DNA of 64,000 nt from Chryseobacterium sp. G0186 (GTDB taxonomy: Bacteria > Bacteroidota > Bacteroidia > Flavobacteriales > Weeksellaceae). Every line of letters starts with the position of its first letter. Position 1 is the first letter of the stretch. The stretch lies in the NCBI RefSeq assembly GCF_003815675.1, contig NZ_CP033918.1:2976001-3040000 (forward strand). The letters run 5' to 3'. A program made the translations under genes and the position numbers. The notes beneath the pieces were generated by a model. It was not told the DNA's origin and searched no databases. It saw only the letters and a list, made by a program, of their open reading frames with translations. Positions 28,041 through 36,331 of the stretch are shown piece by piece.

Positions 28041-28048
28041 CAAATTTA
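28041..28048 (-). promoter_or_regulatory. -7 box of rpoZ
   Basis: TAAATTTG on the minus strand, 30 bp before the rpoZ ATG, in the gap after bamD. No TTG at the proper spacing. Confidence 0.5.
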
Positions 28049-28052
28049 CGAA

Positions 28053-29048
28053 TTATCTTTGAATTTTGAAAGTCGCTGCTGGCGGAGGGGTCTGAAGGGC
28101 TGCACTGTCCCTCTGCATCTGCTTTGCCTGCTTTTCATGACTGATCTGATCTTTAATTTGTTGTTCAGATTTATTCTGATTAGCCAACTTATCTGCTTCT
28201 TTCTTTTGTCTCGCAGTTAAAGCTGCAATTCTTGCCTCTGTCTGTTTCTTAACTACAACAAAGTTTTGCTTTTCCTTCTCTAACTTCTCTCTCAGATCGG
28301 CGGCAGTTTTGGAATATTCTGTATTAGGAAGTTCCTTTTCAACCATTTTTGCATACGTTAATGCACTTTCAATACGCTCATCTTTAAGATCATAGACAGA
28401 CTTTGTAGCCAATTCGTATCTAGACTTCATGATGTAGTCATAAATCTTAGAACGAAGCTTTGTACTTGGGAAATCTTCCAATACATTCTCTAATGCTACG
28501 TTGGCTGCTTTATACTGACCCATTTTGAAATACTGTCTCCCATTTTCATAGGCTTTGAATTCCAATTTGTAAGACAACTCATCAATAAGTTGAGAAATAT
28601 TCTTTGATCTTTCAGAATTTGGATAATTGTTCAGGAAATCCTGAAGCTCATTGATGGCCAAATCTGTACTTGACTGGTCTAAATTGTAATCCATAGATCC
28701 TTCATAGTAGCATAATGCAGACATGTAGGCTGCTTCTTCTGCTCTTGGATCTTTTGGAAAGTTGACTGCGAAATTTTTAAACTGATGACCAGCCAGCTTA
28801 TAACTTTTGTCATAATAGTTTGCATAAGCTGTATTGAAACCTACGTTAGGAAAATCATCTGTTCCTGCCACAAGATTGGCAAGTCTGTCGTAAAGGGCCA
28901 ATGCATTTTTCCACTTTTTCTTAGCGAAGTTTTCATTAGCAGCTTTTAAGATAAAATCTTTATCAGCACTCTTCATTGCTCTTTCCTGCTGGCTTACGCA
29001 TGATGCCATTACTGCTACAGCAAAAAGACCTAAAATATATTTTTTCAT
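28053..29048 (-). CDS. bamD: Outer-membrane assembly lipoprotein BamD
   Basis: BamD is the essential TPR lipoprotein of the BAM complex that inserts beta-barrel proteins. Signal peptide II: MKKYILGLFAVAVMASC with Cys17 lipidated. About five TPR units follow (for example KWKNALALYDRLANL, DPRAEEAAYMSALCYYEGS, GQYKAANVALENVLEDFP). The C-terminal ~90 residues are a Lys/Gln-rich coiled coil (ARQKKEADKLANQNKSEQQ), an extension common in Bacteroidota. A TATTTTTG box lies 50 bp upstream. Confidence 0.92.
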   Translation of the reverse strand: MKKYILGLFAVAVMASCVSQQERAMKSADKDFILKAANENFAKKKWKNALALYDRLANLVAGTDDFPNVGFNTAYANYYDKSYKLAGHQFKNFAVNFPKDPRAEEAAYMSALCYYEGSMDYNLDQSSTDLAINELQDFLNNYPNSERSKNISQLIDELSYKLEFKAYENGRQYFKMGQYKAANVALENVLEDFPSTKLRSKIYDYIMKSRYELATKSVYDLKDERIESALTYAKMVEKELPNTEYSKTAADLREKLEKEKQNFVVVKKQTEARIAALTARQKKEADKLANQNKSEQQIKDQISHEKQAKQMQRDSAALQTPPPAATFKIQR

Positions 29049-29096
29049 ATAAAAAATTCAACAGTTTTCGGATTACACAGCCGATTTACTAATTTG

Positions 29097-29104
29097 CAAA
29101 AATA
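29097..29104 (-). promoter_or_regulatory. -7 box of bamD
   Basis: TATTTTTG on the minus strand, with TTG only 12 bp upstream, so the -33 element is uncertain. Confidence 0.5.
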
Positions 29105-29151
29105 TAACTTTTTTGTCAATAGATTTTTTTTTATGAATATTTAACGTAAAT

Positions 29152-29781
29152 TTAGTCTGCAGCGTATCCCAAAATAGCAAAAACACTTACTAAAAGATTC
29201 ATTCTCACTTTTTTCTCAGCCTCCTTGGCATAGGCTTCTTCATTTTTGCTTGGTACGTACAGTTCATAAAAGTTTTTATTCCTGATTACAAATAATGTAG
29301 ACCCGATAATCATGGTAAGAATATCTTCCGGTTTTGGAGTAAAGGTAAAAACTCCGGAGGCAACCCCTTTTTTAATCACTTCATCCAGTTTCTTTACAAA
29401 CAGTTGGTAAAAATCCAGCAATTCATCTTTTAAGTTTTCAGTATGCCGAAGTTCCTGAGTCACAAACCCATGAAAGTAGTTATACTTGAACAATTGGGAG
29501 ACAATGTATTTTATCATTTCTCTCATTTGCATCTCGGGCTTCCCTTCTTTGATGGTATCTGCAAATTCTGAAAAATTTTCACGGGTCTTCAGTACTCTAT
29601 ATTGATAGAGATAAGACATCATTTTCTCCTTAGAACCGAAGTAATAGGAGATCATGGCAACATTAATGTTTGCCTTAGAACAAATATCCCTTACAGAAGT
29701 TCCCTCGTATCCTTTTTTTGCAATCAGCTCTTCTGCAATATCCAGTATGTGAATCTGTTTTTCTGTAAATTTTTTCTTCAT
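29152..29781 (-). CDS. TetR-family transcriptional regulator
   Basis: The N-terminal HTH of TetR regulators is clear: ILDIAEELIAKKGYEGTSVRDICSKANINVAMISYYFGSKEKM (about residues 11-54, cited in part by its ends). The C-terminal ~150 residues are an all-helical ligand domain of unknown specificity with several aromatics (YNYFHGFVTQEL). The gene is divergent from tatD with a 96-bp gap that contains a 12-bp palindrome. It probably represses itself and perhaps its neighbour. Confidence 0.9.
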   Translation of the reverse strand: MKKKFTEKQIHILDIAEELIAKKGYEGTSVRDICSKANINVAMISYYFGSKEKMMSYLYQYRVLKTRENFSEFADTIKEGKPEMQMREMIKYIVSQLFKYNYFHGFVTQELRHTENLKDELLDFYQLFVKKLDEVIKKGVASGVFTFTPKPEDILTMIIGSTLFVIRNKNFYELYVPSKNEEAYAKEAEKKVRMNLLVSVFAILGYAAD

Positions 29782-29825
29782 GAAGTGTACTTTGAGTAAA
29801 GTTAAGAAATTTTTAACACATTTAT

Positions 29826-29837
29826 AAACAATTGTTT
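29826..29837. promoter_or_regulatory. Candidate TetR operator palindrome
   Basis: AAACAATTGTTT is a perfect 12-bp palindrome in the gap between the divergent TetR and tatD genes, 45 bp from the regulator's ATG. Position, not experiment, is the argument. Confidence 0.4.
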
Positions 29838-29866
29838 AATAATTTTCAGTTAATTTCAAATAATAG

Positions 29867-29874
29867 TACTTTTG
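29867..29874 (+). promoter_or_regulatory. -7 box of the tatD operon, implying a leaderless mRNA
   Basis: TACTTTTG ends 3 bp before the tatD ATG at 29878. With normal spacing, transcription would begin at or next to that ATG. Confidence 0.5.
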
Positions 29875-29877
29875 AAG

Positions 29878-30504
29878 ATGGAATTTTTTGATTTTCACCA
29901 TCATAAAAAACACATCAAAGACGGAATTTACAATGTAGACATTGAGCAGATTCCGCCAGACTCTCCTTATTCTATTGGAATCCATCCAAAAGACATCAAT
30001 ATGACGGATATTGGAAAACAGCTTGAATGGATGAAAAGGATGATCCTTCAAAATTGTTTCGCCATTGGGGAATGTGGTCTTGACTCTCGTTTTTCTATTG
30101 CTCAAAAAATACAGGAGGAAGTTTTTTTACAACAAATCAAAATCGCTAATGAGGTCAAAAAGCCTGTCATTATTCATTGTGTAAGAAAATTCTATGAGGT
30201 AATTTCATTTAAGAAAAGGGCCACCCAGCCAATGATCATCCATGGTTTTAATAAAAAGCAACAAATTGCAACGGATCTTCTTGCCAATAATTTTTACCTG
30301 AGTTTTGGAAAAGCTGTTTTGTATAATTTATCTTTGCAGGATATTTTAAAAAATACTCCAATAGACAAACTTTTTTTAGAAACTGACAATGAAGATTTTA
30401 ACATCGAAGAATTGTACCTGAAAGTTTCGGAAATAAAGAAAATTTCTTTGGAACAACTCAACGAACAAATTTTAGAAAATTTACACACGATAAGAAATGG
30501 ATAA
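29878..30504 (+). CDS. TatD-family metal-dependent hydrolase
   Basis: The 208-aa protein is a short member of the TatD DNase-like amidohydrolases. Metal-binding motifs: FFDFHHH at the N-terminus, IGECGLDSRF in the middle, VIIHCVRKF, and LFLETDNED near the end. It lacks about 40-50 residues found in the E. coli enzyme, as do many Bacteroidota homologues. The ATG at 29878 is used because the preceding TTG lies in the -7 box. Its last 8 nt overlap tcdA, so translation is likely coupled. Confidence 0.85.
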   Translation: MEFFDFHHHKKHIKDGIYNVDIEQIPPDSPYSIGIHPKDINMTDIGKQLEWMKRMILQNCFAIGECGLDSRFSIAQKIQEEVFLQQIKIANEVKKPVIIHCVRKFYEVISFKKRATQPMIIHGFNKKQQIATDLLANNFYLSFGKAVLYNLSLQDILKNTPIDKLFLETDNEDFNIEELYLKVSEIKKISLEQLNEQILENLHTIRNG

Positions 30505-31222
30505 ACACTGGTTGGAAAGAACTGAGCTATTGATAAAGGAAGAGGGACTTGAAAAACTGAATAAAGCAAATGTCCTGGTTGTAGGCTTGGGCGGAGTAGG
30601 TTCTTTTGCTGCTGAATTTCTGGCAAGAGCCGGAGTAGGAAATATGACGATCGTGGATGGAGATACTGTAGATATTACCAATATCAATAGGCAATTACCC
30701 GCTTTGCGCTCTACTGTTGGAAAACATAAAGTAGAAGTTGTTGCAGAAAGGCTTTTAGATATTAATCCTGATCTTAATTTAACGGAAATCAATGAGTTTC
30801 TAAATCCTGAAAGAATGGATGAAGTTCTGGATTCTGCTAAATTTGATTATGTTTTGGATTGCATCGACAGTGTTACTCCAAAACTTTGTTTGATTATCGC
30901 TGCCAAAAGAAGAAAGATCAAAATTGTAAGTTCTATGGGAGCCGGCGGAAAAACCGATCCAAGCAAAGTACTGGTTAGAGACATTAGCAAAACAGAACAC
31001 TGTCACCTTGCAAGACAGGTAAGAAAAAGACTGAAAAAAGTAAAAATTGATAAAGGAGTTCGTTGTGTTTTTGCCAATGATATTCAGGATGAAGAAAGTT
31101 TAAAAATGACTGATGGAACTAATTATAAAAGATCTTTTTACGGAACAATAAGTTATATGCCTGCCATTTTCGGGTTGTATACCGCTGCTGAAGTGATCAA
31201 TTCTCTAGTGAAACAAGATTAA
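30497..31222 (+). CDS. tcdA: tRNA threonylcarbamoyladenosine dehydratase
   Basis: TcdA uses ATP to cyclise t6A37 to ct6A in ANN-decoding tRNAs. It is an E1-like ThiF/MoeB-fold protein: nucleotide-binding VVGLGGVGSFAAE (29-41), DGDTVDITNINRQLPA, DCIDSVTPK, and the family-typical C-terminal GSFYG-like segment (here KRSFYGTISYMPAIFGL). At 241 aa it has the usual TcdA length and lacks the ubiquitin-like partner gene of ThiF. It overlaps tatD by 8 nt and rnpA by 1 nt (TAATG). Confidence 0.92.
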   Translation: MDKHWLERTELLIKEEGLEKLNKANVLVVGLGGVGSFAAEFLARAGVGNMTIVDGDTVDITNINRQLPALRSTVGKHKVEVVAERLLDINPDLNLTEINEFLNPERMDEVLDSAKFDYVLDCIDSVTPKLCLIIAAKRRKIKIVSSMGAGGKTDPSKVLVRDISKTEHCHLARQVRKRLKKVKIDKGVRCVFANDIQDEESLKMTDGTNYKRSFYGTISYMPAIFGLYTAAEVINSLVKQD

Positions 31223-31593
31223 TGCAAAATTCCAAATATCCAAGAGCGGAAAAGCTCAAAAAAAATACAGAGATCAGCTTACTTTTCGAAAAAGGTAAAT
31301 GGAGAACTTCTGGAAATCTGAGAATCATCATTTTGAAAGAGAAACCCACTCTTTTGATAGAAAATGGTAAGGTTGGGGTCTCTGTTTCAAAAAGGTACTT
31401 TAAAAAGGCCGTCCATAGGAATCGTGTAAAAAGACTTCTCCGCGAATGCTATCGCCTGAATAAGGATTTATTTAAGAGTGCTTTTGGAGAAAAAACCATG
31501 GCAATGTTGTTTTGGGTTTCTCCGGAACTGCCTCAAAAGTTCCAGGATGTGGAAGCACAATTTATAAAACTATGTGAAGCCCAGAAAAAGTAA
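31222..31593 (+). CDS. rnpA: Ribonuclease P protein component
   Basis: RnpA assists the catalytic RNA that removes tRNA 5' leaders. The RNR motif is present in the conserved helix (AVHRNRVKRLLRECYRLNK), after VGVSVSKRYFKKA. Length 123 aa. The ATG overlaps the tcdA stop as TAATG. In many bacteria rnpA follows rpmH near the origin; here it is in an operon with a tRNA-modifying enzyme, a link between tRNA processing functions often seen in Flavobacteriia. Confidence 0.94.
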   Translation: MQNSKYPRAEKLKKNTEISLLFEKGKWRTSGNLRIIILKEKPTLLIENGKVGVSVSKRYFKKAVHRNRVKRLLRECYRLNKDLFKSAFGEKTMAMLFWVSPELPQKFQDVEAQFIKLCEAQKK

Positions 31594-31649
31594 TCCTTTT
31601 TGAATATAATAATTGACCACGGTATGATACCCTGTAAAGATTAATGAAG

Positions 31650-31686
31650 ATCTGTGATTTTTTCTCACAGATTTTTATTTTTTTAT
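31650..31686 (+). terminator. Terminator of the tatD-tcdA-rnpA operon
   Basis: ATCTGTGA and TCACAGAT form an 8-bp perfect stem with a T-rich loop, followed by a run of Ts. Confidence 0.8.
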
Positions 31687-31767
31687 GAATCAACCCGAAT
31701 TTTACAACATATCAAATCTCAGATAGTTTTTGTAATTTTATAGGAAACATTAAATCTGAAAACGAAT

Positions 31768-32367
31768 ATGTTAGACAATATTCCCTATCTCTCTTACGTA
31801 ATCAGTGCTTTTATCGGCATTGGATTGGCGGCCGCTACGGGCTTCAGGGTCTTTCTTCCGATGTTTATTGTAAGTCTGGCCTCCTATTTTCACTGGATTC
31901 CAATGAATGAACAATTTGAGTGGCTTGCTGGCCTGCCTACACTTATTACGACAGGAATAGCAACGGTTGCTGAGATCCTCGCCTATTACATCCCTTTTGT
32001 TGATCATTTACTGGATACGGTAACTATCCCCATGGCTACTGTGGCTGGCTCTATATTATTTGCCAGTCAGTTTGCAGAACTTGGGACATTTCCCCAGTGG
32101 GCACTGGCGCTTATTGCAGGTGGAGGAACTGCGGCGACCATCAGTTCAGGTTTTGCAGGAATACGGGCTGCTTCTACAGCAACAACGGGAGGGCTTGGTA
32201 ATTCTGTAGTAGGAACCACTGAAACTGCAGGCGCAGGTCTTATGTCTGTTCTTGCGATGGCAGCCCCCATTATTGCTGCTATTTTAGCGATAATCTTACT
32301 GGTGGTAGTGGTAATATTCGGACGAAAGGCATGGAAAAAATTACGGGGCAGTAAAAGCGCTCCATAA
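31768..32367 (+). CDS. DUF4126 membrane protein
   Basis: The 199-aa protein is strongly hydrophobic with five or six membrane segments. GIGLAAATGFRVFLPMFIVSLA near the N-terminus (given in part) is typical of DUF4126, and a Gly/Ala/Thr-rich middle (TISSGFAGIRAASTATTGGLG) contains a glycine-zipper-like stretch. The C-terminus is short and basic (KAWKKLRGSK). The role of the family is unknown. It is transcribed alone, with a terminator shared with the convergent TPR gene. Confidence 0.82.
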   Translation: MLDNIPYLSYVISAFIGIGLAAATGFRVFLPMFIVSLASYFHWIPMNEQFEWLAGLPTLITTGIATVAEILAYYIPFVDHLLDTVTIPMATVAGSILFASQFAELGTFPQWALALIAGGGTAATISSGFAGIRAASTATTGGLGNSVVGTTETAGAGLMSVLAMAAPIIAAILAIILLVVVVIFGRKAWKKLRGSKSAP

Positions 32368-32380
32368 ACTTTATATACAA

Positions 32381-32412
32381 AAAAGTACAGCTGAAATCAC
32401 TGTACTTTTTTT
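32381..32412. terminator. Shared terminator between DUF4126 and the TPR gene
   Basis: AAAAAGTACAG and CTGTACTTTTT form an 11-bp stem, followed by T2ATTT on the plus strand and A-rich DNA on the other side. Confidence 0.8.
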
Positions 32413-32414
32413 AT

Positions 32415-34403
32415 TTAGTTTTTACTTCTAAAATCTTTTATATCCTTGATTTTGGTTTGAAAGTATTCTTTCTTTTCAGGATTTTTCTTGATTAATATTT
32501 CAAATGCTTTTATCGCTTTGGTATATAGTTTCTGTTCAAAGTAAAGATTTGCCAATGTCTCTGTCATCAAATGTGAGATATCATCATTCTTTTCTTTTAC
32601 AACATACGAGCTTTCTTCTTTTAACTGGCTGATTCTAGGATTATTTTCAATGAAAGTTTCAATTGCTTTTTCCTTAATTTCAACTTTTTCTTTTTCAACC
32701 TCTTCTGTTCTATCTATTTTTAGCCAACTTTGCCAAGTATTGATAAACCCTGGAACGTTACTATCTATAGAAGATTGAGGGGCCTTTTCTACAGCGGCCT
32801 CTTGCATAGTTTCTTCTTTTGCTGATACTTCTTTATTTTCCCTCTGTGCTTCTTCAACTCTTAAACTTGAAATATCTGTACTAAAGAACGAAACATTCAT
32901 TACAGGAGGTTCTTCTTTTAGAGTACTTTCTGTAGTCTCATTTTCTTTCGATTTCTCTTTCTCTTCCGGTAATTCTTCTACCGCAGGCAAAGTATTCTCA
33001 ATTGAGACTTCCACTGAAGCTTCAGCTTTTTTACCCTCTTCTGCATTTTCTATCTTTTCAGCTTCTATTACAGGAACCTCTTCCTTTACAGGAGAAATTA
33101 CCTCTACCGCCTTTTTGATTAGAGAATCAGGAACGTTTGACTCAAGGCTCATTGGTTTCCATGCTGCCTGAATCTCCGGTGTTCCAATTTCTACGGTCTT
33201 TTCTTCTACAACTTCTTCTTTCGCAACAGTTTCTACTGGTTCTGTATGCTCAATCTCTTCTTCCTGTTGTACAGGTTCTGTTTTTACCTCTTCAGACTCC
33301 GGATTATCCTGACCTGTAGACCAAAAATGGAAATTTTGTGTTTCCGCAAAACTGATTTCATGATCTTCAGCTACTTCCGGTTCTTTAATTTCCTGTGGTG
33401 GAGCAGACTTAGTCTCTTTCATTTTTTTCTCCACTTCCTCAATCAGACGTCTCATTTCCTCCTCATGTTTATTTACATTGGGTTGGGAAACTTCAGCAAC
33501 TTCTGTGACTTCTTCGTTATTGGCCTGAATTTTTACCTCCGGCATGAACGCATCGGTTCCATGGAAGCTTAATTCGCCCTCGGATTCTTTTTTTACATCT
33601 TCAGATGCAGGAACTGAGAGATCTTTATCTTCAATAGCTACTTCAGTCTGTACTGATTCTTCAGCTATATTTTCTTCAATATTTACCTCCGGCAATAAGG
33701 ATTCTGTTTCTTCAAAACTCAGATTCTCTTGCTCTTCAACTTTTTCTTCTTCAGGTTCTGAGGCAATGTGGTCTTCATCCACCACTATTGTTGGCGTGAA
33801 GTTTACCTCTTCATTTTCTTCAATTGCTGATGGTACCTCCTCTTCTTTATTTGGAACAGGTGATTCTGCCTTTTGGGTAACCAGAGTTCCTGACTCTAAG
33901 GTAGATTCAAGATCAATAGTTTCAGTATTTTCCTCATCGAGGAAATTCTCTTCTCCCTCAAACAGAATTCTGTTTCGTTCTCCATTTACATAGATATGAT
34001 TTACCTCTTGTGAAGTTTGCACCATACATGCAGCGTTTTCTTCTTCATTTTTTTCCGGAACAGCATCTTCGCGTTTTATTGGGAAGCCCTTTCCTTTATA
34101 GGCATATCGGGATTTCTCAACATCCTTGATGATTGGCTTTTCTTCAACAATTTCAGGTTTTGATTCCTGTAGGATCTTACCGTTGATCAGTTGATAAAGA
34201 ATTTTTTTATCTGTAGTATAGGCTGCTGTTACAGAAAGTTCCTTCTGATAGTTTTCTTTTTCGTACAGATGCACTCCATATAAGTGAAGCGCCCTGATAT
34301 TCTGAATATAGGGAAAAGCATGAATCTCTTCTTTCAAAAGACCAAGGTCTTCTAACTGAATATTTTTCGGATTTTTTATTAATTCTAAAACTCTGGGATT
34401 CAT
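32415..34403 (-). CDS. Large acidic TPR protein with repeated SF-T motifs, 662 aa
   Basis: The N-terminal ~80 residues form a helical domain (LELIKNPKNIQLEDLGLLKEE). Residues 110-540 are a Glu-rich, low-complexity region with a recurring short motif: NLSFEETESLLPEV (227-240), ELSFHGTDAFMPEV (277-290), EISFAETQNFHFW (349-361) and NVSFFSTDISSL (503-514). A conserved block (PGFINTWQSWLKID, 551-564) precedes a C-terminal TPR pair (LMTETLANLYFEQKLYTKAI). No signal peptide is seen, so it is likely cytoplasmic. It starts 1 bp after the lptE stop. Function unknown; it is a regular neighbour of lptE in Flavobacteriia. Confidence 0.8.
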   Translation of the reverse strand: MNPRVLELIKNPKNIQLEDLGLLKEEIHAFPYIQNIRALHLYGVHLYEKENYQKELSVTAAYTTDKKILYQLINGKILQESKPEIVEEKPIIKDVEKSRYAYKGKGFPIKREDAVPEKNEEENAACMVQTSQEVNHIYVNGERNRILFEGEENFLDEENTETIDLESTLESGTLVTQKAESPVPNKEEEVPSAIEENEEVNFTPTIVVDEDHIASEPEEEKVEEQENLSFEETESLLPEVNIEENIAEESVQTEVAIEDKDLSVPASEDVKKESEGELSFHGTDAFMPEVKIQANNEEVTEVAEVSQPNVNKHEEEMRRLIEEVEKKMKETKSAPPQEIKEPEVAEDHEISFAETQNFHFWSTGQDNPESEEVKTEPVQQEEEIEHTEPVETVAKEEVVEEKTVEIGTPEIQAAWKPMSLESNVPDSLIKKAVEVISPVKEEVPVIEAEKIENAEEGKKAEASVEVSIENTLPAVEELPEEKEKSKENETTESTLKEEPPVMNVSFFSTDISSLRVEEAQRENKEVSAKEETMQEAAVEKAPQSSIDSNVPGFINTWQSWLKIDRTEEVEKEKVEIKEKAIETFIENNPRISQLKEESSYVVKEKNDDISHLMTETLANLYFEQKLYTKAIKAFEILIKKNPEKKEYFQTKIKDIKDFRSKN

Positions 34404-34404
34404 C

Positions 34405-34956
34405 TTACCAATTCGCTACAATGTCGTTAAAAATCTTGTTAATAATTCTTTCAGTTACAATTTTCACCTGTGAAGCTTCGATGTCACTTTGCGACAAGCT
34501 ACTGTTAAAGGCTGCTTCATCAGTATAGGTTCTGTCAAAACTGGAATCTGGATGTACTTTATTTTCGTAATGTACTTTTACAGTAATTGTAAGTTTATTC
34601 TGTGCCTGCTGTATCACTCCTCCCGAAGGGTTGCTCTGGGTATTGGAACTGATTGTAGTGGGCGTAATGGCATAGTCTGTAATTTCTCCTTCAATCAGAA
34701 TATCAGGATTTTCTTTAGTTCCCTTCAAAGTTGTTCTCTGCAGAAACCTGTTCTGAATATCGGTAGAGAACTGTTGGGATAATGCAGGGTTTACAAGCGT
34801 AGCATTGTTGGGAAACTCATTGATCTGAACGGTCTTTTCATCTGTCAGGGAAGATCCTGTAAAGCTGTAGCAAGAGTTTAGAACTCCCAGCAGCGCAAAA
34901 AGAACGCCTACCAGTATTGGCTGTTTCAGACTAATATTTTTAATCTTAATATTCAT
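34405..34956 (-). CDS. lptE: LPS-assembly lipoprotein LptE-like
   Basis: The N-terminal segment (QPILVGVLFALLGVLNSC) is a lipoprotein signal, with Cys29 lipidated. The mature domain has the LptE/LptE-like layout: FTGSSLTDEKTVQINEFPNNA, VNPALSQQFSTDIQNRFLQRT, IEGEITDYAI, and a C-terminal helix with VTERIINKIFNDIVANW. LptE plugs the LptD barrel that brings LPS to the outer leaflet. Together with the following TPR gene and the preceding sigma-54 activator it forms a conserved gene set. Confidence 0.88.
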   Translation of the reverse strand: MNIKIKNISLKQPILVGVLFALLGVLNSCYSFTGSSLTDEKTVQINEFPNNATLVNPALSQQFSTDIQNRFLQRTTLKGTKENPDILIEGEITDYAITPTTISSNTQSNPSGGVIQQAQNKLTITVKVHYENKVHPDSSFDRTYTDEAAFNSSLSQSDIEASQVKIVTERIINKIFNDIVANW

Positions 34957-35005
34957 TTTTCATTTTATTTTCTGTCATTAATATTCTGTATATAAGATAC
35001 GAATT

Positions 35006-36295
35006 TTAATCTTCCAGATTATACTGTTTTATTTTTCTATATAAAGTTCTCTGCGAAATTCCCAGCTCATCTGCCGCTCTGTTCCTACGTCCCTTATACT
35101 TTTCCAAAGCCTTGATAATCAAATCTTTTTCATTATTCTGAAGGGAAAGAGATTCTGGTCTGTTCTCTTCTATTTCAATGTCTTCAATATCTTCGTAGCT
35201 ATCATCAGGGCCTGAAATAATAGTAGGGGTCTGAACAGTTGGTGTCTCATTATTATTTTCAAAATAAAGTAAAGACCCTGAATTCACTTGTGGCTGGCTT
35301 TCAGGAGTATAAATTCTGTTAATCAGATTTTTTTCATGATTGCTTAAGTCTCCGGCACCTCTATTCTTTATCAATTCCGAAGTTAAGGATTTTAAGTCAT
35401 TAATGTCATTCCTCATATCAAAGAGAATTTTGTACATAATTTCTCTTTCACTTCCAAAATCATTCTGCTTTGGGGTACTCGGATTATTTACGACCATTGG
35501 AAGATGTGTTTCCATTGGAATATATTCGGCAAGCTTTTCTACCGTAATGTTTCTATTCCTTTCTACAACAGTCATTTGCTCAACAAGATTTCTCAATTGT
35601 CGAATGTTTCCGGGAAAAGAGTAGTTGTCTATATAATGAACAGCACTAGGCTCAAGTTCCAGCTCAGGCATTCTGTATTTTTCTGCAAAATCTATGGCAA
35701 ATTTTCTGAATAGCAAATGAATATCTCCTTTTCTTTCTCTTAAAGGCGGCATATCAATCTGAACAGTATTCAATCTGTAGTATAGATCCTCACGGAACCT
35801 ACCATCATGAATAGCTTTCATCATATTGACATTGGTAGCTGCTACAATTCTCACATTGGTTTTCTGAACCTGAGAAGATCCTACTTTCATAAATTCACCA
35901 CTCTCAAGTACTCTTAAAAGACGAACCTGCGTTTGTAATGGAAGTTCTCCAACCTCATCCAAAAAGATTGTTCCGCCATCTGCGACTTCAAAATATCCTT
36001 TTCTGGTTGCTGTAGCTCCTGTAAAAGCTCCTTTTTCGTGTCCGAATAGTTCAGAATCTATGGTTCCCTCAGGAATTGCGCCACAGTTCACTACAATATA
36101 AGGTTGATGTTTTCTTTTGGATTCTGAATGAATGATCTTCGGAATAAATTCTTTCCCTACTCCACTTTCTCCGATAACAAGAACGGAAATGTCTGTAGGA
36201 GCAACCTGAATAGATTTTTCCAGGGCCCTGTTGAGTGCCGGAAAGTTTCCGATAATTCCGAAGCGGTTTTTTATGTTTTGTAGCTCGTTACTCAT
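35006..36295 (-). CDS. Sigma-54-dependent transcriptional activator without receiver domain
   Basis: The AAA+ module starts almost at the N-terminus: Walker A GESGVGKE (42-49), the sigma-54 contact loop GAFTGA (89-94), Walker B GTIFLDEVGE (109-118), and RLNTVQIDMPPLRER plus FPGNIRQLRNLVEQ. A ~90-residue linker leads to a Fis-type HTH (GRRNRAADELGISQRTLYRKI). It has no receiver or PAS domain, so it must be controlled by another protein or by its abundance. It is 50 bp upstream of lptE, which suggests a link to envelope functions. Confidence 0.92.
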   Translation of the reverse strand: MSNELQNIKNRFGIIGNFPALNRALEKSIQVAPTDISVLVIGESGVGKEFIPKIIHSESKRKHQPYIVVNCGAIPEGTIDSELFGHEKGAFTGATATRKGYFEVADGGTIFLDEVGELPLQTQVRLLRVLESGEFMKVGSSQVQKTNVRIVAATNVNMMKAIHDGRFREDLYYRLNTVQIDMPPLRERKGDIHLLFRKFAIDFAEKYRMPELELEPSAVHYIDNYSFPGNIRQLRNLVEQMTVVERNRNITVEKLAEYIPMETHLPMVVNNPSTPKQNDFGSEREIMYKILFDMRNDINDLKSLTSELIKNRGAGDLSNHEKNLINRIYTPESQPQVNSGSLLYFENNNETPTVQTPTIISGPDDSYEDIEDIEIEENRPESLSLQNNEKDLIIKALEKYKGRRNRAADELGISQRTLYRKIKQYNLED

Positions 36296-36331
36296 AAGTA
36301 AATTTTTGATTATTGATTTAATGTTGACGTC

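Noticed and set aside
33544..33993. 149-codon Ser-rich plus-strand frame
   Set aside because: Antisense of the Glu-rich region (GAA/GAG read as TTC/CTC and shifted to Ser codons).
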